A stretch of 64,000 nt of DNA from Cognatundibacterium jejuense (lineage in GTDB: Bacteria > Pseudomonadota > Gammaproteobacteria > Burkholderiales > Burkholderiaceae_D), in contig NZ_JACOFV010000014.1 in NCBI RefSeq assembly GCF_014284255.1, forward strand, positions 62,001 through 126,000, given 5' to 3'. The position numbers and the translations under genes were made by a program. The stretch's first letter is position 1. Each line of letters starts with the position of its first letter. Below are positions 7,474 through 17,238 of the stretch, one piece after another. Below the pieces are notes generated by a model that saw nothing but the letters and a program-made list of their open reading frames with translations, had not been told where the DNA came from and made no database searches.

Positions 7474-7656
7474 TTATTTATTATTCTCAGGTGCTTGTGA
7501 TGACTGCGATAGTTGTTTCAGTGCAAGCGCCATTTCTTTCAAAACCACCTGATCAACGGCTGCAATATTGACTTCAGGAATATCCCAACTAAAGATGGCA
7601 CGATATTTTTCCAGCACCGCCGTCATATCGAGGGCAATCTCTTTTTTTTCGTGCAA
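7474..7656 (-). CDS. Small protein between phosphoketolase and aldolase, 60 aa (start uncertain)
   Basis: The body (L-E-K-Y-R-A-I-F-S-W-D-I-P-E-V-N-I-A-A-V-D-Q-V-V) is well composed and looks real, but no family was recognised. The only in-frame start is TTG at 7656 with AGAGAG just upstream, or an ATG ten codons later. The frame stays open upstream to near 7680 without an ATG. The ATG that directly follows the phosphoketolase stop (7681-7683) is in another frame and meets this one at a run of eight A (minus strand) near 7642-7649. A base-count difference or slippage at that run would give a roughly 69-residue product. It lies 10 bp before aldolase in the same operon. Confidence 0.55.
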   Translation of the reverse strand: MHEKKEIALDMTAVLEKYRAIFSWDIPEVNIAAVDQVVLKEMALALKQLSQSSQAPENNK

Positions 7657-7687
7657 GTAGCTCTCTATCTTCCATTTGGCTCATTGT

Positions 7688-10081
7688 TTACTCCGTTGCA
7701 GAATGTCGTGGTGTTGGGTTCCAATGCCAATTGCTAATCTCAGGCATATCCTCACCATATAGCCGGATATATTTTCCATGTTTGATCAACTTTTCTTCTA
7801 CTAGCTGTTTAAGCTGCCGGGTTTTGTCATTTGCCTGTGGAAGATGGTCGATGACATCCATGACCAGGTGAAAGCGATCAAGCTCGTTTAACACGGTCAT
7901 GTCAAACTGCGTAGTGATCGTGCCTTCCTCCTGATAGCCATGGACATGGATATTTCTTTGGTTAATACGGTCGTAGGTGAGCCTATGAATCAACCATGGA
8001 TAAGAATGAAAAGCAAAAACAACTGGTTGATGCGTCGTAAATAGATCGTCGAAATCCGTATCCGACAATCCATGAGGATGTTCTGTTGCAGGCTGCAATC
8101 GCGCCAAATCAACAATATTGATACATCGTATTTTTAAATCAGGCAAATGTTCACGTAAAATTGAAATCGCTGCCAAGGTTTCCAACGTTGGTACATCGCC
8201 ACAACAAGCCATCACCACATCTGGCATCTCGCCTCGATCGTTGCTCGCCCAATCCCAGATGCCGATGCCTTGCGCGCAATGGGTGACCGCCGCTTCCATA
8301 CTTAGCCATTGCGGTGCCGGATGCTTTCCCGCAATCACGACGTTGACATAGTGGCGACTGCGAAGGCAATGATCCATCACCGACAGCAGACAATTCGCGT
8401 CTGGCGGTAAATACACACGGATAATTGAGGCTTTTTTATTCAACACATAATCGATAAAGCCCGGATCCTGATGAGTAAATCCATTGTGATCCTGGCGCCA
8501 GACATGTGAAGTTAAAACGATGTTAAGGGAAGCGATTTTGGCACGCCACGGTAATTGCGCGGCAACTTTGAGCCACTTCGCATGTTGATTAAACATGCTG
8601 TCGATGATGTGTATAAACGCTTCGTAGCAAGTAAAGACACCGTGGCGGCCAGTCAGTAAATAGCCCTCCAACCAGCCTTCACATTGATGCTCACTGAGCA
8701 TACTGTCCAACACCATACCATCTTGCGCAAGAAATTCGTCATTCACTGCTATCTTTGCATTCCATTGTCTCGAAGTGACTTCAAACACTGACTTTAGACC
8801 ATTTGAGAGGGTTTCATCCGGACCAAATATTCTGAAATTGCGTCGTGCCTTGTTTGCAACAACGATATCACGTAAAAACCTGCCCAGAACATGCATGTCC
8901 CCGATTCCAAGCATTCCGCGCTGCTGTAAAGTTTCAGCATAAGCACGAAAATCAGGCAGCAGCAAATCGCGCAACAAAACGCCTCCATTTGCATGAGGGT
9001 TAGCCCCCATACGACGCTGCCCTTCAGGTGCTAAGGCCGCCAAAGCAGGAAATAGTTTTCCAGTTGCATCAAATAGTTCATCCGGCCGGTAACTTAACAT
9101 CCAGCTTTCCAGCATCGCCAGATGAGTAGCAGGTGTGCTCTCAGAGACAATCAAGGGCACCTGATGGGCACGAAACGTACCTTCAATTTGTAGATCATCA
9201 ACGACTTGAGGACCGGTCCAACCCTTTGGCGAGCATAATACGATCATAGGCCAACTTGGTCGATGCAACTCCCCCATGGTGCGTGCCTCGTACTGTATTG
9301 CCTGAATCTTCTCGATCACGCTATCGAGCGCAGTAGCCATAGTTTCATGCATGAAAGCTGGATCATCCCCTTCAACAAAATACGGCGTCCAGCCATAACC
9401 TTGCAAAAGTTGCTCCAGCTCTGCACGCGGTATCCTCGCTAATATGCTTGGATTGGAAATTTTATAGCCATTCAAGTGCAATATCGGTAGCACGACCCCA
9501 TCGTGTACCAGATTTAAAAATTTATTTGAATGCCAGGCCGTTGCCAAAGGTCCGGTCTCTGCTTCTCCATCACCAACGACACAAGCAACAATCAATTCTG
9601 GATGATCAAACACAGCGCCAAACGCATGACTTAGTGAATAACCCAATTCCCCGCCCTCATGTATTGAACCCGGGCATTCAGGGGATGCATGACTGGGAAT
9701 GCCGCCAGGAAAAGAGAACTGTAAAAATAGTTTTTGTAATCCAGCTTCATCCTGGCTGATCTCTGGATAGATCTCGCTATAGGTACCTTCCAGATAGGTA
9801 TTGGCAACGACTGCCGGCCCACCATGACCGGGTCCGGCAATATAAATCATATCCAAATCGTATTTTTTGATGATGCGATTTAGATGTACGTAGATAAAAT
9901 TCTGCCCTGGGGTTGTTCCCCAATGCCCCAGCAGCATACGTTTGATATCCGCCAGTACTAGAGGCCGTCTTAGTAAAGGATTGGCGTACAGATAAATCTG
10001 CCCGACTGATAAGTAGTTTGCCGCGCGCCAATAAGCATCAATGTTGTACAACATTTCCGGGGACAGGCTGACTCTACTCAT
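7688..10081 (-). CDS. xfp: Phosphoketolase (Xfp family), 797 aa
   Basis: Full-length phosphoketolase. The N-terminal part has [12 protein letters not shown] and [19 protein letters not shown]. The thiamine diphosphate site is [11 protein letters not shown], followed by A-T-A-W-H-S-N-K. The enzyme splits xylulose-5-phosphate, and often fructose-6-phosphate, with phosphate to acetyl-phosphate plus a triose or tetrose phosphate. AGGGAA precedes the ATG. It is encoded with phosphoglucomutase, Pgi and aldolase, which would feed hexose phosphates into it. No acetate kinase or phosphotransacetylase gene is in the window, so the fate of acetyl-phosphate is not shown. Whether it prefers xylulose-5-P or fructose-6-P cannot be decided here. 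Confidence 0.95.
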   Translation of the reverse strand: MSRVSLSPEMLYNIDAYWRAANYLSVGQIYLYANPLLRRPLVLADIKRMLLGHWGTTPGQNFIYVHLNRIIKKYDLDMIYIAGPGHGGPAVVANTYLEGTYSEIYPEISQDEAGLQKLFLQFSFPGGIPSHASPECPGSIHEGGELGYSLSHAFGAVFDHPELIVACVVGDGEAETGPLATAWHSNKFLNLVHDGVVLPILHLNGYKISNPSILARIPRAELEQLLQGYGWTPYFVEGDDPAFMHETMATALDSVIEKIQAIQYEARTMGELHRPSWPMIVLCSPKGWTGPQVVDDLQIEGTFRAHQVPLIVSESTPATHLAMLESWMLSYRPDELFDATGKLFPALAALAPEGQRRMGANPHANGGVLLRDLLLPDFRAYAETLQQRGMLGIGDMHVLGRFLRDIVVANKARRNFRIFGPDETLSNGLKSVFEVTSRQWNAKIAVNDEFLAQDGMVLDSMLSEHQCEGWLEGYLLTGRHGVFTCYEAFIHIIDSMFNQHAKWLKVAAQLPWRAKIASLNIVLTSHVWRQDHNGFTHQDPGFIDYVLNKKASIIRVYLPPDANCLLSVMDHCLRSRHYVNVVIAGKHPAPQWLSMEAAVTHCAQGIGIWDWASNDRGEMPDVVMACCGDVPTLETLAAISILREHLPDLKIRCINIVDLARLQPATEHPHGLSDTDFDDLFTTHQPVVFAFHSYPWLIHRLTYDRINQRNIHVHGYQEEGTITTQFDMTVLNELDRFHLVMDVIDHLPQANDKTRQLKQLVEEKLIKHGKYIRLYGEDMPEISNWHWNPTPRHSATE

Positions 10082-10206
10082 GGCATATTCCCTTTAGTTT
10101 GCGGGTTTCAGTGCCTTCAGGTATACCTGCTTGCCGTACCTTATTCTGTGCGCTAGCGTTCTTAGTGAGTTTGAAAAATATTAAAAAAGCAAGGGAGACA
10201 CAGATT

Positions 10207-11847
10207 CTATGAAATCAAGTGAATGACCAATGACTGCACTTCTTTCAACAAACTTTCCAGATGTGGCTTACCTAAGAAACTTTCAGCGTAAATTTTGTAC
10301 AAGTCTTCTGTTCCGGATGGGCGAATTACAAACCAGGCGTTTTCCGTGATGACTTTGAGACCATTGATGGCCTGATGATTTCCCTGCGCTTCATTCGTCG
10401 AACGCAGTACTTGTTCACCACCAAATTCGCTTTTTTTCAACTGACTAAAGTGCAAAGTCGACAGTATTGCTCTTTGCTGCGCATCGGCATTACCTTCGAC
10501 TCTGCCTGCATCAGGATGTCCAAAACTGTCGCTTAATACTTGATAATGCGTCCCCGGACTTATTCCGGTGGCGGCTAAAATTTCTGCTGCAAGCAGGCCC
10601 ATGACGATGCCATCTTTATCGGTGGTCCACACGCTGCCATCGCGCCGAAGCAAAGTTGCACCAGCACTCTCTTCCCCAGCAAAGCCAAGAGCACCCTGAT
10701 AGAGCACGCCACCAAACCATTTAAACCCTACGGGAGTTTCATAGACATCTCTGTTCAAAGCTGTTGAAACGCGATCGATAAGCTGGGTACAAACAACATT
10801 TTTTCCAACTCCCGCGTGCTTGTTCCATGCAGGGCGATGTTGAAACAGATAGTCAATCGCAACCACCAGAAAATGATTCGGTGGCATCAAGCCACACTCT
10901 GGCGTGACGATGCCGTGACGGTCATGGTCAGTATCGCAGCCAAATGCAACGTCAAAATCAGCTTTACGTTGTATCAATCGCTGCATTGCATAACCCGAAG
11001 CAGGATCAAGCCTGATTTTGCCATCCCAATCCAAAGTCATAAATGCAAATCGCTCGTCGACCTGTTTATCGATGATGTCCAGATCAAGCGCATATTGCTC
11101 AGCGATTCGCTCCCAGTAATGGACCCCCGCACCACCCATAGGATCAACGCCGATATGTAACGCAGCATGCCGCAACATATTAATGTCTAACACCTCGCAC
11201 AAGGAATCTACGTAATGCCCAAGAAAATCATAATAGTGAATAAAATTAGTTTGTCGGGTTTGCGCGATTGAGACTCTTTTAATGCCGTGCAGATCCAGGC
11301 GTAAAAATTCATTTGCCTTATTCTCTATCCAATTTGTTGCTCGTATATCAGCGCCATCTCCCTGGCAAGTGTTATATTTTAAGCCGCCGAATTCTGGAGG
11401 ATTATGTGAGGGGCTAATAACAATGCCATCGGCAAAGCCAGACTGACGACCATGATTAAACGCCAATATCGCTAAAGAAATTGCTGGTGTCGGAGTGTAT
11501 TCCTGATCAGGAGCAATAAGGACGGTGACGCCGTTGGCGACCAAGACCTGCAAGACGCTGTCTTGTGCCGGGATAGACAAAGCATGGGTGTCTATCCCTA
11601 AATATAAAGGGCCATGAATCCCATGTTCAGCGCGGTAATCACAAATGGCCTGAGCAATCGCCAGCAGATGCCATTCATTAAAGCTCGAAGTCAAAGAACT
11701 ACCTCGATGTCCTGAAGTGCCAAAAATAACAGCTTGTGCGGCAACCGAAACATCCGGCCGCTCAGTATAGTAAGCTGCCACCAAACGCGGTATGTTAACG
11801 AGCATGCTGGTTGGAACTGGTTTTCCGGCTAAGGGGTGGATCCACAT
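10207..11847 (-). CDS. pgm: Phosphoglucomutase (alpha-D-glucose phosphate-specific), 546 aa
   Basis: The motifs of the alpha-phosphohexomutase family are in order: F-G-T-S-G-H-R-G near residue 40, the phospho-serine loop S-P-S-H-N-P-P-E-F-G-G, the metal loop D-T-D-H-D-R-H-G, the sugar-binding E-E-S-A-G-A and a C-terminal R-P-S-G-T-E-D. It interconverts glucose-1-phosphate and glucose-6-phosphate. I placed the start at the ATG 11845-11847, one base after the pgi stop, because the product then begins M-W-I-H-P-L-A-G-K-P like E. coli Pgm. A GTG 21 nt upstream lies inside pgi. Coupled translation with pgi is likely. It lies upstream of phosphoketolase in the same direction after a 125-bp gap. Confidence 0.94.
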   Translation of the reverse strand: MWIHPLAGKPVPTSMLVNIPRLVAAYYTERPDVSVAAQAVIFGTSGHRGSSLTSSFNEWHLLAIAQAICDYRAEHGIHGPLYLGIDTHALSIPAQDSVLQVLVANGVTVLIAPDQEYTPTPAISLAILAFNHGRQSGFADGIVISPSHNPPEFGGLKYNTCQGDGADIRATNWIENKANEFLRLDLHGIKRVSIAQTRQTNFIHYYDFLGHYVDSLCEVLDINMLRHAALHIGVDPMGGAGVHYWERIAEQYALDLDIIDKQVDERFAFMTLDWDGKIRLDPASGYAMQRLIQRKADFDVAFGCDTDHDRHGIVTPECGLMPPNHFLVVAIDYLFQHRPAWNKHAGVGKNVVCTQLIDRVSTALNRDVYETPVGFKWFGGVLYQGALGFAGEESAGATLLRRDGSVWTTDKDGIVMGLLAAEILAATGISPGTHYQVLSDSFGHPDAGRVEGNADAQQRAILSTLHFSQLKKSEFGGEQVLRSTNEAQGNHQAINGLKVITENAWFVIRPSGTEDLYKIYAESFLGKPHLESLLKEVQSLVIHLIS

Positions 11848-11848
11848 T

Positions 11849-13492
11849 TCAGCTATCCCGGTGAGCACAGTAATACTGCATCAGCTTACGGGTTGAGCCG
11901 TTATGTAATGAATCAGGAATCGCTTGATTCAGACTTTCTTGAAGCTCTTGCGTCATTTCTTTTGCCATTTGCTTTCCTAACTCGACACCCCACTGATCAA
12001 ACGAGTTGATATTCCATATGGCACCCTGTGTGAAAACACTGTGCTCGTATAAAGCAATTAATTGCCCCAGACTTCCTGGTGTTAATGTCTTTGCTAAGAT
12101 CGTGTTACTAGGACGGTTACCACTACACACCTGATGTAAAACAAGGTCGGCAGGAACCTGCGCATGCCGTAATTGCTCTGCACTTTGGCCATAGGCAAGT
12201 GCTTCAGCCTGGGCAAAACAATTCGCCATCAAGATGTTGTGTTGTGTAATTTGTTCATGTAAGGGTTTGCAAAAACCAATAAAATCACTAGCTACCAGCG
12301 CCGTTCCCTGATGCAGGAATTGATAAAACGAATGTTGTCCATTCGTTCCCGGTTCCCCCCAATATACCGGGCAGGTGTTAAAGGTCAGCGCTTTACCATT
12401 GACGTCGACATGTTTACCATTACTCTCCATCGTCAGCTGTTGCAAATAAGCCGGAAACCGTCGCAAATAATGGGAGTAAGGTATTACCGCAACACTATTG
12501 ATCTTTAAAAAATTATTATTCCAGATCGCAATCAGTCCCAATAACACCGGCATATTTTGCTTCAATGCTACGTGCAAAAAATGATCATCCATCTCATGCA
12601 TCCCGTATAGCAATTCGTAAAAGCGTTCTGCACCTATTGCAATCATGGTCGACAAGCCCACCGCTGAATCAATGGAATAACGACCTCCCACCCAATCCCA
12701 GACAATCAACATCTTTGAAATGTCAATTCCAAATTCAGCGACGCCATGTTCATTGCCAGAGACCGCAATAAAATGCTGCCCTACCGCTTCCGGATGGGTT
12801 AACTTTTCCAGTAACCAGCTCTTCGCCAGAAGTGCATTACTCAAGGTCTCCGTCGTTGTAAAACTCTTAGAACAGACGATAAATAAACTTTCCTCTGGAT
12901 TCAGATCACGCGTCGCCTCTATAAAATCGCTGCTATCGACATTTGAAATAAAACGAAAGCACAAAGCCCTGTCGCTATAAAAGCGTAATGCTTCAAAAGC
13001 CATTACTGGCCCCAGATCCGAGCCACCAATGCCGATATTGATGATATTTTTAATCTTTCGTCCGGTATAACCAGCCATGCGCCCTCCCCTGATCTGATCG
13101 GACAATAAGCGCATTTGCATTAAACCTTGCTGGATTTCCGGCATCAGATTTTTTTGATCAAGGTACACGCTTTCACCAATTGGCAAACGTAATGCAGTAT
13201 GCAAAGCAGCACGATGTTCGCTATGATTAATTTTCTTGCCTTCAAACATCGCGCGTATTTTTTCCGGCAGACCGCATTCTTTTGCCAGCTCCACTAACAA
13301 ATCGATGGTCTCCATCGTGAGTCTATTTTTGGAATAGTCGAGGTAAAGATCACCCTGCGTCAGCGACATATGTTCTGCGCGTTGTGGATCATCAGAAAAT
13401 AATTGCGATATAGTAGATCGCTCTATTTTCCGATAATGGGTTCTGAGTGCGCGCCACGCGCTACGTCGATTTACGAGGCGTTGGTTTAACAT
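11849..13492 (-). CDS. pgi: Glucose-6-phosphate isomerase, 547 aa
   Basis: Pgi signatures are present: Y-S-K-N-R-L-T near the N-terminus, I-G-I-G-G-S-D-L-G-P, S-K-S-F-T-T-T-E-T, G-G-R-Y-S-I-D-S-A-V-G and the C-terminal S-F-D-Q-W-G-V-E-L-G-K. The enzyme interconverts glucose-6-phosphate and fructose-6-phosphate. The ATG at 13490-13492 gives 547 residues, close to the 549 of E. coli Pgi, and a similar N-terminus. A TTG ten codons upstream (13522) is the alternative; neither has a strong ribosome site. Its stop is one base before the pgm start. Together with pgm and xfp it links glycogen or glucose phosphates to phosphoketolase. Confidence 0.94.
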   Translation of the reverse strand: MLNQRLVNRRSAWRALRTHYRKIERSTISQLFSDDPQRAEHMSLTQGDLYLDYSKNRLTMETIDLLVELAKECGLPEKIRAMFEGKKINHSEHRAALHTALRLPIGESVYLDQKNLMPEIQQGLMQMRLLSDQIRGGRMAGYTGRKIKNIINIGIGGSDLGPVMAFEALRFYSDRALCFRFISNVDSSDFIEATRDLNPEESLFIVCSKSFTTTETLSNALLAKSWLLEKLTHPEAVGQHFIAVSGNEHGVAEFGIDISKMLIVWDWVGGRYSIDSAVGLSTMIAIGAERFYELLYGMHEMDDHFLHVALKQNMPVLLGLIAIWNNNFLKINSVAVIPYSHYLRRFPAYLQQLTMESNGKHVDVNGKALTFNTCPVYWGEPGTNGQHSFYQFLHQGTALVASDFIGFCKPLHEQITQHNILMANCFAQAEALAYGQSAEQLRHAQVPADLVLHQVCSGNRPSNTILAKTLTPGSLGQLIALYEHSVFTQGAIWNINSFDQWGVELGKQMAKEMTQELQESLNQAIPDSLHNGSTRKLMQYYCAHRDS

Positions 13493-13731
13493 GGCAACAT
13501 TCGGACAGCTATTACTCTGCAATCAGGCGTTGCATGATAGTAGGCGGGCATCAACGTTCCTTTTGAGATTTTTCTTTAGATTATCAGATTCAAGGAGGAT
13601 TTTTTTAGATTCGCACTTCCTTTGCATGACCAATTGTCTGACGCAGCCAAACTAAAATCCGTACGCTAAGACACCGAGAGTAAAAATGACGCAATCGAGA
13701 AAGGATCGAAGGAAGGAGTATGTAGAAAAAT

Positions 13732-14604
13732 TTATTTCATCAATCGCTTACGCATCGCCTGAAATTCGCGCTTCTGCTTTGGCGTTGACTTTGGATAGTG
13801 CATATCGAGCCCAATGAAGGTATCGAGAATAATGCGTGAGACAATTAATCTGGCGTTCTCTTTATCGTCAGCGGGAACGATATACCACGGTGATTCTGGC
13901 GTACTGGTGGCGCTCATGCATTCCTGATAGGCGTACATGTAGTCTTTCCAAAACTCACGTTCTTTCATATCCGCGTAGCTCAATTTCCAGTTTTTATCGG
14001 CAGCATCGATGCGTTGCAGAAATCGCTTACGTTGCTCTTCTTTCGATATATGGAGAAAGAGTTTGATAATACGCGTACCGTTAATGTGTAAATGCCGTTC
14101 CAGATCAGCAATAGATCGATATCTGTTTATCCAGATATTGTCAGACTTTGATTGCTGATCAATCAAACCCTCGCTATCAAGTATTTCCGGATGAACGCGG
14201 ACAATCAATACCTCTTCGTAATAAGAACGATTAAAAATCCCTATACGGCCCCGTTCAGGGAGATTGCGCGTGGTACGCCATAAAAAATCATGTTGCAATT
14301 CAGCTTCACTGGGGTGTTGATAGCTAAACACCTGACAACCTTGAGGATTGATGCCCGACATCACATGTTTAATAACACCATCTTTACCTGCGGCATCCAT
14401 CGCTTGAAAAATCAAAAGCACTGCGTGTTGATTACTCGCATACAACAACTGCTGCTGTGTACTTAACTCAGAGATGTGTTGTTTGAGAATGTCCTGATAC
14501 TCTGCAATCGACTTATAGACAGGCGAACTTAAGGTGGCGCGCTTTTGTAAATCAATCTTTTCTCCTGGCAATACCTGAAATGCTTTCGAATTAATTTTGA
14601 GCAT
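13732..14604 (-). CDS. Polyphosphate kinase 2 family phosphotransferase, 290 aa
   Basis: The PPK2 core is seen: Walker [11 protein letters not shown] (residues 67-76), then [23 protein letters not shown] (Walker B and lid region) and [11 protein letters not shown]. The length of 290 fits a single-domain enzyme that moves phosphate between polyphosphate and nucleotides in the cytoplasm. The nucleotide preference (ADP or AMP) cannot be set by eye. I preferred the ATG at 14602-14604 over a GTG eight codons upstream (14628). The gene is separate from pgi by about 240 bp. With phosphoketolase nearby it suggests ATP recovery when respiration is limited. Confidence 0.9.
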   Translation of the reverse strand: MLKINSKAFQVLPGEKIDLQKRATLSSPVYKSIAEYQDILKQHISELSTQQQLLYASNQHAVLLIFQAMDAAGKDGVIKHVMSGINPQGCQVFSYQHPSEAELQHDFLWRTTRNLPERGRIGIFNRSYYEEVLIVRVHPEILDSEGLIDQQSKSDNIWINRYRSIADLERHLHINGTRIIKLFLHISKEEQRKRFLQRIDAADKNWKLSYADMKEREFWKDYMYAYQECMSATSTPESPWYIVPADDKENARLIVSRIILDTFIGLDMHYPKSTPKQKREFQAMRKRLMK

Positions 14605-14746
14605 AGTGAACCCAGCTTTCAAGATCACGAAAGATGAAAAAAATTCCTGAGTAAGTGATCAATACGAACCATGCATGTCTGCTCATGAATTGTCTGTGCG
14701 CTCACGCACGAGGATATACGACATCATTAATCAGCGTACATCATGC

Positions 14747-15415
14747 TCAAATTAGCATTTTTCTGGTCTTATCTGAATTGAGTAATCCATATTTACGTGC
14801 GAAGAGCACAATACCAACGGTATCTTTTTCGCCGATGATTTCCATGATCTTTGAGCGATGTGCAGCCACTGTCTTAGGGCTGAGCCCAAGCTCATAGGCA
14901 ATCTGCTTATTTCCTTTTCTGTTGCCTATCATCGCAATGATCTGCATTTGTCTGGGCGTCAAAATCTGTGCTTGATGAGGTAATCTCAGTGTTGGAAACT
15001 GAAAGCGTTTCAGCATTTTCATCGACATATCAGGATTCAAATAGGTTTCTTTGTTTGCTACGGCTCTCAGCGCGGTTTCGAGTTCAGCTTTTGTGACCGT
15101 TTTTAGCAGATAGGCAGAAGCACCAGCTTGCAGTGCCTCTGACATCAATTCTTCAGAGTCATCCATCGTCAGGACAACGATACCAAGATCTGGATAAGCA
15201 TGTTTGAAATATTGAATCATCGAGATACCCGTCTGCATCCCAGTGTTGACATCGATGGCCATCACCGTTGGTAACGTTCTATCTAACAATGTAATTGCTT
15301 CTGATTGGCTTGCAACTTCAGCCACAACGACAACATCATCCATCTGCTCTATCAGGCACCGAATACCAGCACGCATCAGTGTTTCATCATCGAGCAAAAG
15401 CACACTAATGGTCAT
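14747..15415 (-). CDS. NarL/LuxR-type response regulator, 222 aa
   Basis: A receiver domain occupies residues 1-120. It has acidic residues D9-D10-E11, a phospho-acceptor D55 (A-I-D-V-N-T-G), T84 in V-L-T-M-D-D and the conserved lysine in L-L-K-T-V. A LuxR-type helix-turn-helix follows at about 150-205 (L-T-P-R-Q-M-Q-I-I-A-M-I then N-K-Q-I-A-Y-E-L-G-L-S-P-K-T-V-A-A-H-R-S-K). No histidine kinase is adjacent, so it is an orphan regulator at this locus. It lies 140 bp upstream of the PPK2 gene in the same direction, so it may control the neighbouring metabolic block; that is inference only. Confidence 0.9.
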   Translation of the reverse strand: MTISVLLLDDETLMRAGIRCLIEQMDDVVVVAEVASQSEAITLLDRTLPTVMAIDVNTGMQTGISMIQYFKHAYPDLGIVVLTMDDSEELMSEALQAGASAYLLKTVTKAELETALRAVANKETYLNPDMSMKMLKRFQFPTLRLPHQAQILTPRQMQIIAMIGNRKGNKQIAYELGLSPKTVAAHRSKIMEIIGEKDTVGIVLFARKYGLLNSDKTRKMLI

Positions 15416-15581
15416 GAAGAAACCGTTTTTTTAAAGCCACCGGAGATAGTCGCCGCCCGCATTAAAATAATCGGCACCGCTCCCTTATTCTGTACGTTAT
15501 CGAACGATGAGGTAAGAAAAATCGAAAAATCCGCGATAGACAAGCTTGCTGGCCTATCGCGACAAGTAAAACCGCAAATAA

Positions 15582-16655
15582 TCAGATTGCAGGTTTACCA
15601 GCTAAGAGACTTTTGGTGCGTTGATAAAAACCTAGCTCATTCATCGTAATCAGGCCTCGATTAGTAATGAATTTACTTTCTATCATATGCTGTTGCGTCA
15701 CTGCCATCGCCGTTTGATTGCGCAAGGCAGCGACGTACCCTAGTACGGCCCACGGGAACGGATCATATTGACCAGATTGCCAGTTAGGCGTGTACAAATT
15801 CAGATAAGTCCACGCCTTGTCGTAATACGAAGACAACTCACTTAATCCAAATGCCTGCGGAAAAACCTGACAAGTTGTTCCCGCGTAGAACGCCGTGGTT
15901 GCTTGCGCATCGCCATCGCTAGTTTTAAATCCCGCATGCGCAGTGTCGTACAAGTAATTACTAATACCTCCGACAATACCTGTCGCCACCAGGTCATAGT
16001 AATTCGCGTCTACAGGTTCCCCAAGATCACGTAACAAACCTGCAAAATCACGGAGACCACGATAGCTTTCGGCGTTATCCATCAAATATCCTAACGAATT
16101 CGATTGATTTCTTGGTGGCTGAAATGTTGCGGTCAGTCCATCCGATGGTTTTTCCATGACGGCGAGATTGCGGTAAGCAATATTTTTTAATGCGGCTTCG
16201 TTCACTTTCCACCACGCCATATCCTGACTAACGCGCACATATTTGACTGCCAGCGATAAGAAGGTCGCCGCGTAGGAATCGTCAGAATCAGATGGCACTA
16301 ACACGAAATTATTTGTTCCAGGTACGAAGTTGACATCCATAATCGTGGAGTTAGCGGTCAGATTATGCAGGTATAAATTCAGATACGATAAAACGTAAGT
16401 TTGCAAATCAGCAGGCGATAAGTACTGTACGATTGGCAACAAGCCTAAATTACTGAAATACCAATTTATTCGGCCAGCTGGTGCAATCAAATATGCATTG
16501 GCATACGGACCAGATGTGATCTGAAGATTTTTTATTTCCTGTACGACATTGATGCTCGGTGCTGCTTGAGATAAAGCAGGAGATGACTGAAAAAACAATC
16601 CAGTCGAAACAACGATCGCAGCGACTGAAGAGGTAATTTTTCTAAATTGGAGCAT
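15582..16655 (-). CDS. Secreted protein of unknown function, alpha/alpha-barrel-like, 357 aa
   Basis: The ATG at 16653-16655 gives a signal peptide (M-L-Q-F-R-K-I-T-S-S-V-A-A-I-V-V-S-T-G-L then P-A-L-S-Q-A-A). The mature part is about 325 residues and rich in Tyr, Trp, Asn and Leu. It has helical repeats such as Y-V-L-S-Y-L-N-L-Y-L, S-Y-A-A-T-F-L-S-L-A, W-W-K-V-N-E-A-A-L-K-N-I and a late W-A-V-L-G-Y-V-A-A-L. This pattern recalls six-hairpin glycosidase-like (alpha/alpha) folds, and acidic residues (D-S-D-D-S-Y, D-P-F-P-W) could serve as catalytic sites. The likeness is only by eye, and a glycan-active role is a guess. An upstream start at 16709 would hide the signal peptide and is disfavoured. 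Confidence 0.7.
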   Translation of the reverse strand: MLQFRKITSSVAAIVVSTGLFFQSSPALSQAAPSINVVQEIKNLQITSGPYANAYLIAPAGRINWYFSNLGLLPIVQYLSPADLQTYVLSYLNLYLHNLTANSTIMDVNFVPGTNNFVLVPSDSDDSYAATFLSLAVKYVRVSQDMAWWKVNEAALKNIAYRNLAVMEKPSDGLTATFQPPRNQSNSLGYLMDNAESYRGLRDFAGLLRDLGEPVDANYYDLVATGIVGGISNYLYDTAHAGFKTSDGDAQATTAFYAGTTCQVFPQAFGLSELSSYYDKAWTYLNLYTPNWQSGQYDPFPWAVLGYVAALRNQTAMAVTQQHMIESKFITNRGLITMNELGFYQRTKSLLAGKPAI

Positions 16656-17238
16656 GGTATTGAGTCCTAAGTGAGGAATGTGACGAATTCCTGAAGCGAC
16701 ACAATACAAATATGCAAGACCTGATTTGTTGCCGCAAGGAATGACTCAATATAAAAGCGAAGTGCATTCTCGATGTCAGGTAATTACTCAGAAGAAATGA
16801 GATAATTTCCTAACCGCAACTAAAGAAAATGAGTTATGGGGAAGGCGTTTTTGTTGTACAAAGATGTTGACGATCACCCAAAATCAAGCCACTGGGGGTG
16901 CGGATAAAATCTTGGACTACGAACGAATTTGTCTCGAAATACAATAAGCGACTGGCTCAAAAAGAAGCAATGCAGGAGCCGAAGTACCCTCAGCGGCAAG
17001 GGTTCTAATGGAATAAGCAGTCGCTGTTAAACTACCGGTTCGACCAAATTTGTGATTCATATAATGATATGACGTGCTACGCAAGGTAATCAAGCGAATG
17101 CATTACCCAATCGCGAGAACTGATTGAAGAGATATATTTATCCTTGACCCAACACCTACCATTATTGCGGTGCATACTTATTGTGCCAGCATCGACCAGA
17201 CCTCCCTATCGATGAATAAAGGCATCGATGGCTAAACG
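16656..17238. other. Gene-poor spacer, possible decayed coding remnants
   Basis: No convincing gene fills these 583 bp. A minus-strand frame open from 16956 down to a stop at 16834 reads like protein (F-V-V-Q-D-F-I-R-T-P-S-G-L-I-L-G-D-R) but has no start or partner segment, so it may be a remnant. A 27-codon plus-strand frame from 16864 overlaps it. A short ATCGATG/CATCGAT dyad lies at about 17211-17232, close to the stop of the next gene. Confidence 0.4.

Noticed and set aside
14148-14162. TTGAT-N5-ATCAA, similar to an FNR/ANR box
   Set aside because: The spacer is 5 nt instead of 4 and it lies inside the PPK2 coding region, so it does not support oxygen-dependent control by itself.
15305-15649. 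114-codon plus-strand frame over the response regulator start and downstream spacer
   Set aside because: It covers the antisense of the receiver domain and has no motif or ribosome site.
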